A stretch of DNA of 64,000 nucleotides from Candidatus Cloacimonetes bacterium 4572_55 (GCA_002084765.1 NBMB01000020.1:1-64000), one strand, 5' to 3'; shown: positions 52,448 to 63,311, numbered from the stretch's first letter. Numbers and translations: made by a program. Notes: generated from the letters alone by a model not told the origin.

Positions 52448-53287
52448 ATGAAAAAGCAACCGATTAAGGTGCTCATAATAGACTTGTATAATAATGAAGA
52501 AAATCAAGGTATGGGCTGTTTAAAGACCATCTTGAAAAAAATGGATCGGCAAGTGAATGATTGTCCAGTTAAATTTGATGTGTTCGAGACCCGATACAAA
52601 GGCGATATCCCCGGTTTGGATTATGATATTTACATCTCGTCCGGAGGTCCCGGCAGTCCTTATGACGGCCTCGGAACGATCTGGGAAAGGAACTATTTCG
52701 ATCTGATCAATAAATTGTGGAATCATAACCAAAAAGGTTTTCATTCAAAAAAGTATGTATTTTTTATCTGTCATTCATTTGAGCTAATGTGTCGATTTTT
52801 TGACCTCGCTAGGGTAACCGATCGGCATTCCACCTCATTCGGAATATTTCCCGTGCATAAGACCAACGCGGGCAAAAACGATCCGCTGCTCAAAGGTTTG
52901 GCGGACCCTTTCTACGGCGCGGATTTCCGGGCGTATCAGGTGATCCAACCCAACCACAACCGTATGAAGGAGCTGGGCGCGACTGTTCTGGCGTTGGAGA
53001 AAATCCGTCCACATGTGCCTTACGAGCGGGCAATTATGGGTGTACGGATCTCGGATAATTTTGTCGGGTTCCAATTTCATCCTGAGGCGGAGCCGATCAG
53101 TATGGGATACCACTTTCGGCAGCCACATCGAAAGGAGCAGGTGGTCAAGGAATATGGGGAGGCTAAATATAACGAAATGATCGACCGCCTGGAGCAGCCA
53201 AATTATATCTTAAAGACGTACAACGCTATTCTCCCCACCTTTCTGAGAGGGGCAATAACAAAATTGAGACCCGAAAATGGAAGGTGA
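52448..53287 (+). CDS. Class I glutamine amidotransferase-like protein
   Basis: 279 aa from the ATG at 52448, GGAG 5 bases upstream. N-terminal VLIIDLYNNEENQGMGCLKT, then DYDIYISSGGPGSPYDG (oxyanion strand), nucleophile segment YVFFICHSFELMCRFF (Cys in ICHSF, replacing the usual GxCxGxQ) and the His-x-Glu pair in FVGFQFHPEAEPISM. This matches a GATase-like family common in Bacteroidota, often annotated as a GMP synthase-type amidotransferase. No synthetase domain is attached, so it may be a hydrolase or act with an unlinked partner. Substrate unknown. Confidence 0.75.
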   Translation: MKKQPIKVLIIDLYNNEENQGMGCLKTILKKMDRQVNDCPVKFDVFETRYKGDIPGLDYDIYISSGGPGSPYDGLGTIWERNYFDLINKLWNHNQKGFHSKKYVFFICHSFELMCRFFDLARVTDRHSTSFGIFPVHKTNAGKNDPLLKGLADPFYGADFRAYQVIQPNHNRMKELGATVLALEKIRPHVPYERAIMGVRISDNFVGFQFHPEAEPISMGYHFRQPHRKEQVVKEYGEAKYNEMIDRLEQPNYILKTYNAILPTFLRGAITKLRPENGR

Positions 53288-53298
53288 TTTCGTGTTTC

Positions 53299-53340
53299 GA
53301 TCCGCAGATTACGCTGATTATCGCAGATATATAAGAATAA
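53299..53340 (+). repeat. Dispersed CGCAGATTA-type repeat, copy 7
   Basis: CGATCCGCAGATTACGCTGA, then TTATCGCAGATATATAAGAATAA. Located between convergent genes, 11 bases past the amidotransferase stop. Confidence 0.75.
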
Positions 53341-53352
53341 AGGGACGCTCAA

Positions 53353-55467
53353 TTAAGGCAATTCGCTTAACGCGTTGATATGGGCGACCTTGCGTAACAT
53401 TTTTAGTATTGCGGGTTCATGCGTGGTGATAAAAATTTGACGCTGTTTTGCCAGCTGATTTAGCAGGCGCAGCGTCTTGTTGCGCCGCTTATGATCAAAA
53501 TTCACCAAAGCGTCGTCAAGGAAAAGCGGAGAGGGATAGCGGTCAATCAGCGCGAGGCGAAAAGCGAGATAAAACTGCTCAATCGCGCCCTGACTCAAAG
53601 CCTCCTCTGGCGTCATTTCCTCTCCGACCTCTGGAATATGGACAGAAAAACAATATTTTTCTCCTGAATTTCGGAACCGAACCCGCTCATATTGATCTTC
53701 GGTCATCTGCTGGAAATAGGCGGAAATTTTTTCGTTCAACTCAGGGAACGCGCCCAGTTGGTCGATCGTCTCTTGAATCCCTTGATCCGCTTTGCGCAGA
53801 GTTCCTACTTGGTGGAGAATTCGTTCCACTTCCGCGCGCAACAGATGAATTTCGCTCTCCAAGCCCTCCCATTCTCGCATCTCACGGGCTGAGCTTTCCA
53901 ATTCTTTCTCCAGACGGATACGTTCTTCCTGCAATTGCGGCATCTGCTCCCGCAGTTCCTCAAGGCTCTGCTGCATATCCTCTTCTGTCGCGTTTTTTGT
54001 CATAGAGTCCAGAGAATCCGCGTTATCATGAGTCAGTTCGTCGATCTCTTCTTTCAGGATGCGCTTGCGTTCCGCCAACATGTCTAACAATGCCGAAGGA
54101 TCGGTCGGAGCATCTATTTGGTCTGACTCATAAGCGATAGGCGGCAGCTGAATAACGGTCTGTTCCCAACGGATGTGAACTTCGTCGCCCGCCTTCTTAA
54201 GCCGAGTGGTGCGCCGAAAATCTCGCTGCATATCTTCCAATCTGCTGCGAATTTTGATGAAATTTGGATCGGCTTCATCAATATCCTTGAATCTGTCGGA
54301 GAGATCGTGCAATTGATCCAAAAACAGAGCGCGATCTTTCTCAAAAGAGAGCATAGCCTGTTGTGCGCCGAGCGCGGCACTGCGTCGGATAAAAATATAT
54401 GCCCATATTGCGATAACGGCAAGACCGGAAACCATAAACAGGGTCTCTTTTGTGAAGCCGCTTGCTGTAAAAAAAGCCAGAGCAATGAGCCACAATACGA
54501 TGTCAATGGTGCGGTTGGGGACGCGTCGAACTTTAGCGTGCACGTCCGCCGCCTCTTCCAGCCGATTGAATTGAGCGATCAAAAAATCGGCGCGCACCTC
54601 AAAATCCTCAGGAAAATCATACTTTTTTAGCTCGGACAACTCTGCCGCGTAACGCTCCTGATCCTTCATCATTTCGTGGAGCAGATCGTAGAGCGATTCC
54701 AATTGGCTCAGATCATCCTCAAGCGCGGCGGATCTAATCTGGTTTTCCCGCGCTTTCCGCAGAGCGGTCTGATTGCGCTCATAGCGTCCGATACGGACTT
54801 TTAGATCGGCTTCCGAATCCAATTTATCGCCCAACTCGCGTTCAAGAACGGTATGATGGTCAAATTTAGCCAACCCCTCTTGATACTGCGCCTCTTTCTC
54901 GACCAACAAGCGTTGATTTTTCTGCAACTCACGAATATTCTTGACATTGGGATGAGAATTGTCCAAATCGTCCAATTGCTTTCGGATCGATTTTCGAGCG
55001 TTGATCAACCTGTCCAAGCCTGGTAAAAAATCGGACGGATTTGACGATTGGGTCGGGAATTTCAGACGGGCAATTTCTGTCTGTCGCACAAACGCGATAT
55101 CCTCGAAGAAAGAGCCGTCGCCGAATCCGAGATGATTTGCCACAGTTTGCTTGACCTGGCGCGCGTCGGTGATTTGTGCTCGCGCGTCGGTGGTCAACGC
55201 AACCGTAGAGCCTGAAAAATTTCGCTGCAAGGTAAAAACGCGATCCTGATCCGTTCTGTACACCAGCTGCGCCAGACAGATATCCGACGACGCCCAGGAT
55301 GCGACTTCCTCAGAGATTGCTCCGAAAAACAGAGCACGGATAGCTGACAACAGCGTCGATTTCCCCGCCTCGTTTAATCCGTAGATACAATTTAATCCGG
55401 GCTTAAATTGAAAACAATCGCTTTTAAATCTTTTAAATCCCTCAAGTGTGATCTCTTGAATTTCCAT
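53353..55467 (-). CDS. YhaN/SbcC-like SMC-type ATPase
   Basis: 704 aa. Walker A GLNEAGKSTLLSAIRALFFG (about 30-38), a long coiled coil with two membrane-like segments in the middle (about 330-365 IVLWLIALAFFTASGFTKET LFMVSGLAVIAIWAYIFI), and the C-terminal signature/Walker B region (ALSQGAIEQFYLAFRLALID, PLFLDDALVNFD) with the H-loop FITTHEP. The architecture is that of YhaN, a membrane-linked SbcC/Rad50 relative. The usual nuclease partner (YhaO/SbcD) is not adjacent. It is 3 bases after xseB, suggesting an operon for DNA end processing. Confidence 0.82.
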   Translation of the reverse strand: MEIQEITLEGFKRFKSDCFQFKPGLNCIYGLNEAGKSTLLSAIRALFFGAISEEVASWASSDICLAQLVYRTDQDRVFTLQRNFSGSTVALTTDARAQITDARQVKQTVANHLGFGDGSFFEDIAFVRQTEIARLKFPTQSSNPSDFLPGLDRLINARKSIRKQLDDLDNSHPNVKNIRELQKNQRLLVEKEAQYQEGLAKFDHHTVLERELGDKLDSEADLKVRIGRYERNQTALRKARENQIRSAALEDDLSQLESLYDLLHEMMKDQERYAAELSELKKYDFPEDFEVRADFLIAQFNRLEEAADVHAKVRRVPNRTIDIVLWLIALAFFTASGFTKETLFMVSGLAVIAIWAYIFIRRSAALGAQQAMLSFEKDRALFLDQLHDLSDRFKDIDEADPNFIKIRSRLEDMQRDFRRTTRLKKAGDEVHIRWEQTVIQLPPIAYESDQIDAPTDPSALLDMLAERKRILKEEIDELTHDNADSLDSMTKNATEEDMQQSLEELREQMPQLQEERIRLEKELESSAREMREWEGLESEIHLLRAEVERILHQVGTLRKADQGIQETIDQLGAFPELNEKISAYFQQMTEDQYERVRFRNSGEKYCFSVHIPEVGEEMTPEEALSQGAIEQFYLAFRLALIDRYPSPLFLDDALVNFDHKRRNKTLRLLNQLAKQRQIFITTHEPAILKMLRKVAHINALSELP

Positions 55468-55470
55468 AGG

Positions 55471-55707
55471 CTAACTTCCGTCGTGGGCTAACAAAAAAGG
55501 TTCTTCTCGGATGAATTCTCCATTTTTTTGAACCAATTTCTCGACCCGAGCCTCTGCCCTGGTTAAGAATTCCGCACATTGGTGGGAAAGCTCAATCCCT
55601 TTTTCAAAATGAGACAGTGCTTCCTCAAGCGTGAGATGACCGCTTTCTAATTTTTCCACAACAGTCTGCAGACCTCGCAGCCGAGTCTCGAACGTCTGTT
55701 CTTCCAT
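55471..55707 (-). CDS. xseB: Exodeoxyribonuclease VII small subunit
   Basis: 78 aa. Family pattern FETRLRGLQTVVEKLESGHL TLEEALSHFEKGIEL with the conserved LExGxLxLEEaLxxFExGxxL. It supports the large subunit XseA in single-strand DNA degradation. XseA is not in the window beside it. The gene leads into the YhaN-like ATPase with a 3-base gap. Confidence 0.9.
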   Translation of the reverse strand: MEEQTFETRLRGLQTVVEKLESGHLTLEEALSHFEKGIELSHQCAEFLTRAEARVEKLVQKNGEFIREEPFLLAHDGS

Positions 55708-55753
55708 TGCTTTCTCCTAATTATGAACGCTAATTGTAAAACCTTTTTTTATG

Positions 55754-55780
55754 AGAAGTGCCATCTAAGATGGCACTTCT
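55754..55780. repeat. Strong palindrome between mdh and xseB
   Basis: AGAAGTGCCATC-TAA-GATGGCACTTCT, a perfect 12+12 hairpin with a 3-base loop, 29 bases past the mdh stop. No T-run follows on the minus strand and T-runs lie on the wrong side, so it is a poor intrinsic terminator; it may be a REP-like hairpin or mRNA end stabiliser. Confidence 0.5.
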
Positions 55781-55808
55781 TAAATATCCCATCGCGTGCT
55801 ATTTTTGT

Positions 55809-56771
<963 letters not shown>

Positions 56772-56800
56772 TTATTAAGTTATTAAATCATACAGATGTT

Positions 56801-56825
56801 CAGGGGACGCCTTGGGAGTCCCCTG
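56801..56825 (-). terminator. Hairpin between dnaK and mdh
   Basis: CAGGGGAC (56801-56808), 9-base loop, GTCCCCTG (56818-56825). It lies 43 bases past the dnaK stop. No T-run on the minus side, so termination by this hairpin alone is uncertain. Confidence 0.35.
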
Positions 56826-56867
56826 CTCCAAATATTTAATTATTCAAGCCATATTATCACACTCAAA

Positions 56868-58817
56868 TCACCCATCAACAACCTCATAATCTGCGTCAAC
56901 GACATGATCATCCGATTTTTTGGACTTTTTACCCGGTTGCGGATCGCTACCCGGTGCTTGCTGCTGCCCAGAGAACTGGCTGGGATCAAATCCTGGGGGC
57001 GAAGTTTGCCCATCGCCGCCTTGCTGCTGATAGACTTTGTTTCCGATCTCCATGGAGATCTGGCTCAGCGCGTCGATTGCGGATCGAAGTTCCCCGATAT
57101 CGGAGCCTTCTTTTGCCGTCTTCAGTCGTTCGATAGCCGCGGTCAATTTGTTCTTAGACTCTTCATCCAATTTGTCTTCAAAATCCTTGACATGCTTCTC
57201 GGTCTCATAGAGTATCTGATCCGCTCGATTCCGCAGGTCCACCTCTTCTCGTTTTTTCTTATCTTCAGCCTCATGGGTTTTGGCGTTATTCACCATGTTG
57301 CTGACCTCGCTATCGGACAGACCGCCGGAAGCCTCGATACGAATCGACTGCTCCTTGCCCGTGCCTTGATCTTTTGCCGTAACATGGAGGATACCATTGG
57401 CGTCAATATCGAATGTCACCTCAATTTTGGGGACTCCGCGCGGCGCGGGAGCGATCCCATCCAAATGAAATCGACCCAATGTTTTGTTATCTCGCGCCAT
57501 TTGCCGTTCACCTTGCAGCACATGGATTTCAACCGAGGGCTGGGAATCCGCCGCGGTGGTGAATGCCTCACTTTTAGAGGTCGGAATCGTGGTATTCCGA
57601 TCGATCAGGCGAGTGAAAACCGATCCCAGTGTTTCGATTCCCAACGAGAGCGGGCATACGTCCAACAGCAGGACATCCTTGACTTCTCCGCCCAGGACGC
57701 CGCCTTGGATCGCCGCGCCGATCGCCACCACTTCGTCTGGATTGACGCCTTTGTGCGGTTCCTTGCCGAAGAACTCTTTCACCATTTGCTGCACCTTTGG
57801 GATGCGGGTGGATCCACCGACCAGGATCACCTCGTCAATCTCCGAGGCTTTGAATTTTGCGTCTTGCAGTGCGTCTCTGCAAGGTCCGATTGTGCGCCCA
57901 ATCAGGTCTTCCACCAGTTGTTCAAACTTTGCTCGGGTCAGCTTCATGCTCAAGTGCTTGGGACCTGAACTGTCGGCTGTGATAAAAGGCAGATTGATAT
58001 CGGTCTGGGTCGATGAAGAAAGCTCCATCTTTGCCTTTTCCGCCGCCTCTTTCAGCCGTTGAACCGACATTGGATCTTTGGTCAAGTCGATTCCATTTTC
58101 CTTTTTGAACTCGGACGCCATCCAGTCGATGACCCGTTGATCAAAGTCGTCGCCTCCGAGATGGGTATCTCCATTGGTGGATTTCACCTCGAACACACCG
58201 TCCCCAAGCTCCAGAATAGAAATATCGAACGTCCCGCCGCCCAGATCGTACACCGCGATTCTCTCATCTTTTTTCTTATCCAGACCATAAGCCAGCGCGG
58301 CTGCGGTCGGTTCGTTAATAATCCGTTTGACCTCCAGCCCTGCGATTTTGCCAGCGTCTTTGGTCGCTTGGCGCTGAGAATCGTTGAAATATGCCGGCAC
58401 CGTAATCACCGCTTCCGTCACTTTTTCTCCAAGATAGTCCTCAGCAGACTGCTTCATCTTCTGCAAAATCATTTCCGATATCTGAGGCGGAGCATATTGT
58501 CTGCCTTGCGCCTCCACCCAAGCGTCTCCATTTGGAGCGCGCAGAACCTTATATGGTGCTTTTTTTATCTCCTCGCCCACCTCTTCAAATCGGCGACCCA
58601 TAAAACGCTTGATTGAATAGACCGTATTTTGCGGATTTGTCACCGCCTGCCGCTTGGCAACCTGACCGACCAGCCGCTCCCCCTCTTTGGTAAAAGCGAC
58701 AATGGAGGGCGTGGTGCGCGTACCCTCCGCGTTGGTGATCACGGTTGCCTCGGAGCCCTCCATTACCGCAACGCAAGAATTCGTAGTTCCTAAATCAATA
58801 CCAATAATTTTTCCCAT
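56868..58817 (-). CDS. dnaK: Chaperone DnaK (Hsp70)
   Basis: 649 aa with the Hsp70 signatures [37 protein letters not shown] and [22 protein letters not shown]; a substrate-binding domain from about 390; a Gln-rich C-terminal tail ([25 protein letters not shown]) and acid end [16 protein letters not shown]-driven folding of proteins with DnaJ/GrpE, which are not adjacent. No CIRCE palindrome is found in the 271 bases upstream. GAGG-type ribosome site before the ATG (TGGAGG). Confidence 0.97.
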   Translation of the reverse strand: MGKIIGIDLGTTNSCVAVMEGSEATVITNAEGTRTTPSIVAFTKEGERLVGQVAKRQAVTNPQNTVYSIKRFMGRRFEEVGEEIKKAPYKVLRAPNGDAWVEAQGRQYAPPQISEMILQKMKQSAEDYLGEKVTEAVITVPAYFNDSQRQATKDAGKIAGLEVKRIINEPTAAALAYGLDKKKDERIAVYDLGGGTFDISILELGDGVFEVKSTNGDTHLGGDDFDQRVIDWMASEFKKENGIDLTKDPMSVQRLKEAAEKAKMELSSSTQTDINLPFITADSSGPKHLSMKLTRAKFEQLVEDLIGRTIGPCRDALQDAKFKASEIDEVILVGGSTRIPKVQQMVKEFFGKEPHKGVNPDEVVAIGAAIQGGVLGGEVKDVLLLDVCPLSLGIETLGSVFTRLIDRNTTIPTSKSEAFTTAADSQPSVEIHVLQGERQMARDNKTLGRFHLDGIAPAPRGVPKIEVTFDIDANGILHVTAKDQGTGKEQSIRIEASGGLSDSEVSNMVNNAKTHEAEDKKKREEVDLRNRADQILYETEKHVKDFEDKLDEESKNKLTAAIERLKTAKEGSDIGELRSAIDALSQISMEIGNKVYQQQGGDGQTSPPGFDPSQFSGQQQAPGSDPQPGKKSKKSDDHVVDADYEVVDG

Positions 58818-59088
58818 AATTTAACCTCCATTTTGAAGTTATATAATTTAATAAAATATGCTTTATCCAAATAAATTTTATTGGTTGAGCAGTCTGTATT
58901 TCAGCAAGTTGTATTCCATAATAATAACTCTTTAAATATCAACAAGTTATAGAAAATTTATAAAATCACCGTATATCGTAGCTGACAAATTGGCGGACTT
59001 TATGACATTTTCGTAAAAAATAATGCGAGAGGCTTCGAAATTGTGACAAGGTGACTGATTTATGAAACCTAAGAATCTGCGGACTCCT

Positions 59089-61932
59089 CTATTCCCCAGT
59101 GGAAAAAGCATGCGGATTTCCTTCAGCATAACCGGACGGGCTTTGAATTCCGATAATCGCCCTCTGCTGATATTGGCTCAAATTTCCCGCGTTTGAATAG
59201 GTGCAGGAAGAGCGTAACCCGGTCAGCATCCTGACGATCACATGGATAGAGGATGTCTGATTTTTGAAAGCGGTCTGGGAAATTTTCGATCTCGCTTTCA
59301 GGTCTTCCATCAAGTATTCGACATCTCCGATAGTTTTCCGGATTGTATGGGTCTGCAAGCGTCTGTCTGGAGATTTTTTTCCAGGATAAGCGGGTTGGAC
59401 TGAATTCTCGAAGGTTGGCTCCAAAAGATGACGAATCCCCACAGCGTTCGCACCAAGCAGCAATGACAAATTGGCGTCTCTTGGATGATGGATATGCTGG
59501 TAATCCTCAGTAATTATCGCCTTGCCCGCCTCTTTTGCCGCGCGAGCGCATTCTGAAATCGTTTCGATATGGGGAATATCGCAGATGGGCGAACCGACTT
59601 TAATAATATCCGCGCCAGATTGAAAGAGCCTCGCCGCGTCTGTATACGCGCTGATCCCAGCCGCCATAATCTTACAACGGGTCATCTGGCTCACCTTGGC
59701 AACCATACGCGTATAATTTTCCGACGACCCGTCGATCGTATCCAACAACAGGATATAAGAGCCTGCCTCGCTCAGCAAAATAGATTCGTAGAGGATTTGA
59801 TTCCATTCCATTTCATCGGTATTGAGCGCGGCGCACACTTTTAACCGCCCTGATTTGTCCACATTTGGCTCCAGCCCATACAATACCCGCAACGTCATAT
59901 CTCGGGGTGTAATACAGCCGACCAATTGCCAACGGCTGTTTACCACTGGCAGATGGTGGATGCTTTTTTTTGTCATCAACTCGTTGGCTTCTCGCAGATC
60001 AATCCCTTCGGGAACCGTGATGATATCTCGCTTAAAGACCTCGTATAAAGGGTCGGTTCTGGGATGATTTTGCAGATCCCTCCGGGTTGCGATTCCTATG
60101 GGCGACCGATCGTTTTCCACATTCTTGACGATAATCGCGCAGGAAAAAACGTTTTCTTGAATAAAATCGAGTGTCTTTCCGATCTCTTCATTGCTCTCCT
60201 GAATCGAGGGGAAAAAGTAATAGGGATGCACGGATCGAACCGCTTTGACCCGCTCCACGAGGTAGTCGATATCCTCATGTTCCCGCTTGCGACTGATAAA
60301 TCCCATCCCTCCCAATTGCGCCATGATGGTGCAGATTTTTTTCTGAACAAAATCCGCTGGAAGCGCGATATAAGGCAGCTTCAGCGATAGACCGAGCTCA
60401 TGGTTTGTATTTGGTTTGACAGACATTCGGCTGGATATATCGGAAGACTGAGGTTTGATATAGAGGTCTTTAAATTTGAGCTGAGAAAAATGCGAATAGG
60501 AGATAGGAACCATATTTTTTAGCCGTGAAATTCGCTCTTTTTCAGCTTGGAAAGAGGCAATATCCGTGGAATTGCTATAGGCGATCCGTCTTTTCAACTC
60601 CTCCGTCAACTGAAATACTTTCGCAGCCATCGAGCCTGTCACTTTGACAACGCCGTCAGCACCTTCGGAATAATCTAGATCCTCCGTGATATACTTCTCG
60701 CCGTAAATTTTCTGACGTCGGTAGGTCGCGGCGGAAGAAGACGCGTTCCCTCTCCAACGTTTCCACATCTGACCGTCGATAAACTCGGTCTCGAACGCGC
60801 TCTCGTATGTGCCGGCAAAAAGCGATCCGACCATCACAGTCGAAGCACCCAATATCATGGCGATCGACATATCAAATCCATTGGTAATGCCGCCGTCTGC
60901 AAGCACGCTGAGATCCGGGTCGGATGCCGTAGCGCGCAGAGCGTCAATGATGGCAGTCGCTTGTGGGACGCCCACGCCGGTCTCTCTCCGAGTAGTGCAG
61001 GCTCCTCCCGGACCGATCCCGACCTTGACTGTATCGCAGCCCGCGTCAAACAGGCAAGCCGCTCCATCATAATCCGCGACATTGCCTGCAATCAGAGGAA
61101 AATCCGCGCCGATCTCCCGACGAATCTCAGAAACAAATCGCACAAAATCGGACAGATAGCCGTTTGCGATGTCTAACACCAACGCGTCCACGCCATGTTC
61201 GATATAGAGCTTTGCCAAGTCAACCGGATGAAGCGACTCCTTGATCTTCATGCCCATTGCCGCGCTCACCCGCAATCTGCCCTGTTCGTCCAGTGCAGGC
61301 TGATAGCCGTGCATTCTCAGCGTGATATCCAAAGGAGTCAAGCAGCCCAACAGCTTCTGATCGTCGTCCGTTACCGGCAGATGGCTGATCTTATGCTTGA
61401 TCATAATTCCATTTGCGTTTTCGGTGGATATAGATTTATGGACGATAAGCAGCTCTTTTTTCATCACATTTTTCAGCTTTTCCCAACGAGGGACTCTTTC
61501 CAAATCCTTCTGCGTGGCAATCCCGATTGGCGAAAAGTCCGCGTCTACCACCACCACGCAGTCGAAGTGGCGCTTTTCCATCAACGCAATCGCGTCGATC
61601 ACCCAGTCGTCAGGGGAGAGAGCTATCGGCATGTGGAAATAGGGATTCGCACGTTTTACGCGGTCAATGCGGGAGATCAGTTCCTCCAGACGAAAATCCT
61701 GACAAAGGACGCCGATCCCGCCCAATTGCGCCAACTTCTCGGCCATCCGTCCCCCGAGATGACCCATATTCGCCCCCACGATCGGGATGTTCAGCGTGAT
61801 TCCGCGGCACAGTTTTGTCTGAGTATGTACGGTCCTCGCCTCGACATCCTCGTGAGGTATGGGAAGAAGGATATAGTCTTGATAGGTATGCGCCGGCTCT
61901 GTGATAATATTGACGCCGAAAATAGTCTCCAT
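59089..61932 (-). CDS. Tandem-fused IMPDH/GMP reductase-family protein with CBS pairs (two complete copies, second catalytic loop lost)
   Basis: 947 aa, built of two head-to-tail copies of an IMPDH-related (GuaB1-type, CBS-bearing) unit. Copy 1 (about 1-465): TEPAHTYQDYILLPIPHEDV, CBS pair about 105-205, IEHGVDALVLDIANGY, FPLIAGNV and the catalytic loop GIGPGGACTTRRETGVG (about 305-321, Cys312), ADGGIT. Copy 2 (about 475-947): the same order, CBS pair about 570-685, but the loop reads KVGSPICDIPHIETISE (about 778-794), without GPG-x-x-CTTR, and the Asp-Gly-Gly turn becomes EDYQHIHHP. The C-terminal TGLRSSCTYSNAGNLSQYQQ RAIIGIQ matches the cap of mycobacterial GuaB1; copy 1 ends with a degenerate cap, LKRRIAYSNSTDIASFQ. 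Copy 1 is predicted active (GMP reductase- or IMPDH-like), copy 2 a pseudoenzyme. AGGA lies 7 bases before the ATG. Confidence 0.85.
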   Translation of the reverse strand: METIFGVNIITEPAHTYQDYILLPIPHEDVEARTVHTQTKLCRGITLNIPIVGANMGHLGGRMAEKLAQLGGIGVLCQDFRLEELISRIDRVKRANPYFHMPIALSPDDWVIDAIALMEKRHFDCVVVVDADFSPIGIATQKDLERVPRWEKLKNVMKKELLIVHKSISTENANGIMIKHKISHLPVTDDDQKLLGCLTPLDITLRMHGYQPALDEQGRLRVSAAMGMKIKESLHPVDLAKLYIEHGVDALVLDIANGYLSDFVRFVSEIRREIGADFPLIAGNVADYDGAACLFDAGCDTVKVGIGPGGACTTRRETGVGVPQATAIIDALRATASDPDLSVLADGGITNGFDMSIAMILGASTVMVGSLFAGTYESAFETEFIDGQMWKRWRGNASSSAATYRRQKIYGEKYITEDLDYSEGADGVVKVTGSMAAKVFQLTEELKRRIAYSNSTDIASFQAEKERISRLKNMVPISYSHFSQLKFKDLYIKPQSSDISSRMSVKPNTNHELGLSLKLPYIALPADFVQKKICTIMAQLGGMGFISRKREHEDIDYLVERVKAVRSVHPYYFFPSIQESNEEIGKTLDFIQENVFSCAIIVKNVENDRSPIGIATRRDLQNHPRTDPLYEVFKRDIITVPEGIDLREANELMTKKSIHHLPVVNSRWQLVGCITPRDMTLRVLYGLEPNVDKSGRLKVCAALNTDEMEWNQILYESILLSEAGSYILLLDTIDGSSENYTRMVAKVSQMTRCKIMAAGISAYTDAARLFQSGADIIKVGSPICDIPHIETISECARAAKEAGKAIITEDYQHIHHPRDANLSLLLGANAVGIRHLLEPTFENSVQPAYPGKKSPDRRLQTHTIRKTIGDVEYLMEDLKARSKISQTAFKNQTSSIHVIVRMLTGLRSSCTYSNAGNLSQYQQRAIIGIQSPSGYAEGNPHAFSTGE

Positions 61933-61996
61933 GACGTTTTCCTGATATACGTGATAGTTTGGATAGGGTCGATTTCGTCGAGAGCGGGCTCAAACG

Positions 61997-63055
61997 TCAT
62001 ACGACTTTGATCAAATTTTTTAATGTGGGCGCGATCAGATCAAGAGGCAAGATGTGTTTAATCGCGCCCATACCGACTATTTTGCGAGAGGTCTCAAAGG
62101 AGAGGCTGCTCTTTTCGTCTTGAACAATGGTAATCCCCCCTGCTTTTGAAATAGAAGCCATTCCGTCCACGCCGTCTTTGCCTATACCGGTCAGGAGAAC
62201 GCCCACAGTTTTCCTTTTGAATCGCTCAGCGGCAGAGTTGAAGGTAACGCTGATTGAAGGGCGGCGACCCAGATGTGGCAGTCGTCTGCCGAAAAAAAAT
62301 CCCCCATCCGCGTCAAATTCAAGATGTTTGTTTTCTGGCGGGAAGTACACGAAACCCGCCCTGGGAACTTCTCCGACTTCCGCGATTTTTACATTAAGAA
62401 AAGATTTTTTTGAGACCCAACTGATAAACTGGGGCAGGAATCCCTCGCTGATGTGAATAACGCCGGAGATCGGAGCTGGGAAATTGGGCGGTAGGGAACT
62501 CAATATTTTTTGGATTGCTTTTGGTCCCCCGATCGATCCACCGATACAGACCATTTTGACGTATGATCGCGTTGCGACCGAGGGTTTTCTCGAAGTACGC
62601 GGTCTGCTCCTGGCATTCTTTGGAGACAATAGATTCATATTCAGTTTTGATAAAGCGGTAATCTTTTTTATTAACTTAATAGTCAGCGGGTTATAGTTGG
62701 ATCGAAGCCCCATCCCCCCACGCGGCTTAGGAAACACATCAATCGCCCCTGCCTCCAGCGACCGAAAAATATTATCCGTATTTTCTTTTTGGACAGCGTT
62801 ACTAACCACCAAGATGGGACGCGGATAATTGGTCATCACCTCTTTGATAAATTGGAATCCGTCCATTATTGGCATATTCAGATCGGTGCAAATGACATCG
62901 GGCTCATGATCGGGTATCATCTCTATAGCCTGTTTCCCGTTGAGAGCCGCGCCGACAACCTTGATCTCTGGCCAGCCGGAAAGCATCCGCTTTAAAATAA
63001 CCAAAGCAATGGGAGAATCGTCAACCAATAGCACAGTAATCGGAGTCTGTTTCAT
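61997..63055 (-). CDS. cheB: CheB-type response regulator methylesterase
   Basis: 352 aa. Receiver domain (1-120): LLVDDSP, phospho-Asp58 in VICTDLNMPIMDGF, and Lys110 in DVFPKPRGG. Linker, then the methylesterase domain with the triad Ser174 (CIGGSIGGPKA), His201 (GVIHISEGFLPQF) and Asp294 (LLTGIGKDGVDGM). It removes methyl groups (or deamidates) from chemoreceptor glutamates. There is no CheR, CheA, CheW or receptor in the window, so its target is elsewhere or atypical. AGGGA lies 6 bases before the ATG. It is 64 bases upstream of the double IMPDH-like gene. Confidence 0.92.
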   Translation of the reverse strand: MKQTPITVLLVDDSPIALVILKRMLSGWPEIKVVGAALNGKQAIEMIPDHEPDVICTDLNMPIMDGFQFIKEVMTNYPRPILVVSNAVQKENTDNIFRSLEAGAIDVFPKPRGGMGLRSNYNPLTIKLIKKITALSKLNMNLLSPKNARSRPRTSRKPSVATRSYVKMVCIGGSIGGPKAIQKILSSLPPNFPAPISGVIHISEGFLPQFISWVSKKSFLNVKIAEVGEVPRAGFVYFPPENKHLEFDADGGFFFGRRLPHLGRRPSISVTFNSAAERFKRKTVGVLLTGIGKDGVDGMASISKAGGITIVQDEKSSLSFETSRKIVGMGAIKHILPLDLIAPTLKNLIKVV

Positions 63056-63311
63056 ATTTAATCCCTAAATATAGCATTTGATATGGATTAAATATCCATA
63101 TGAATTTTTTGTCCGTCTTAGGCGATCAAACGATACGCTCCCTACAACGCTGAACCTATCCGGTTACGTCTTGAGTTATCACCTATTAGGTCGAGATCAC
63201 AGAAAAGGGTTTTGATATTGCATAAGCATGCCCTATTAAAAATACAAAATAAAAAAATTAAAGTCAATATCTTTTACATTATCGTAAAAATATTCGGTTG
63301 ACAGCTTTTTT

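Noticed and set aside
56796-57968. 390-codon open frame on the plus strand
   Set aside because: Antisense shadow of dnaK; no family similarity.
58818-59088. CIRCE or other heat-shock operator upstream of dnaK
   Set aside because: No TTAGCACTC-N9-GAGTGCTAA palindrome on either strand; no clear alternative seen.
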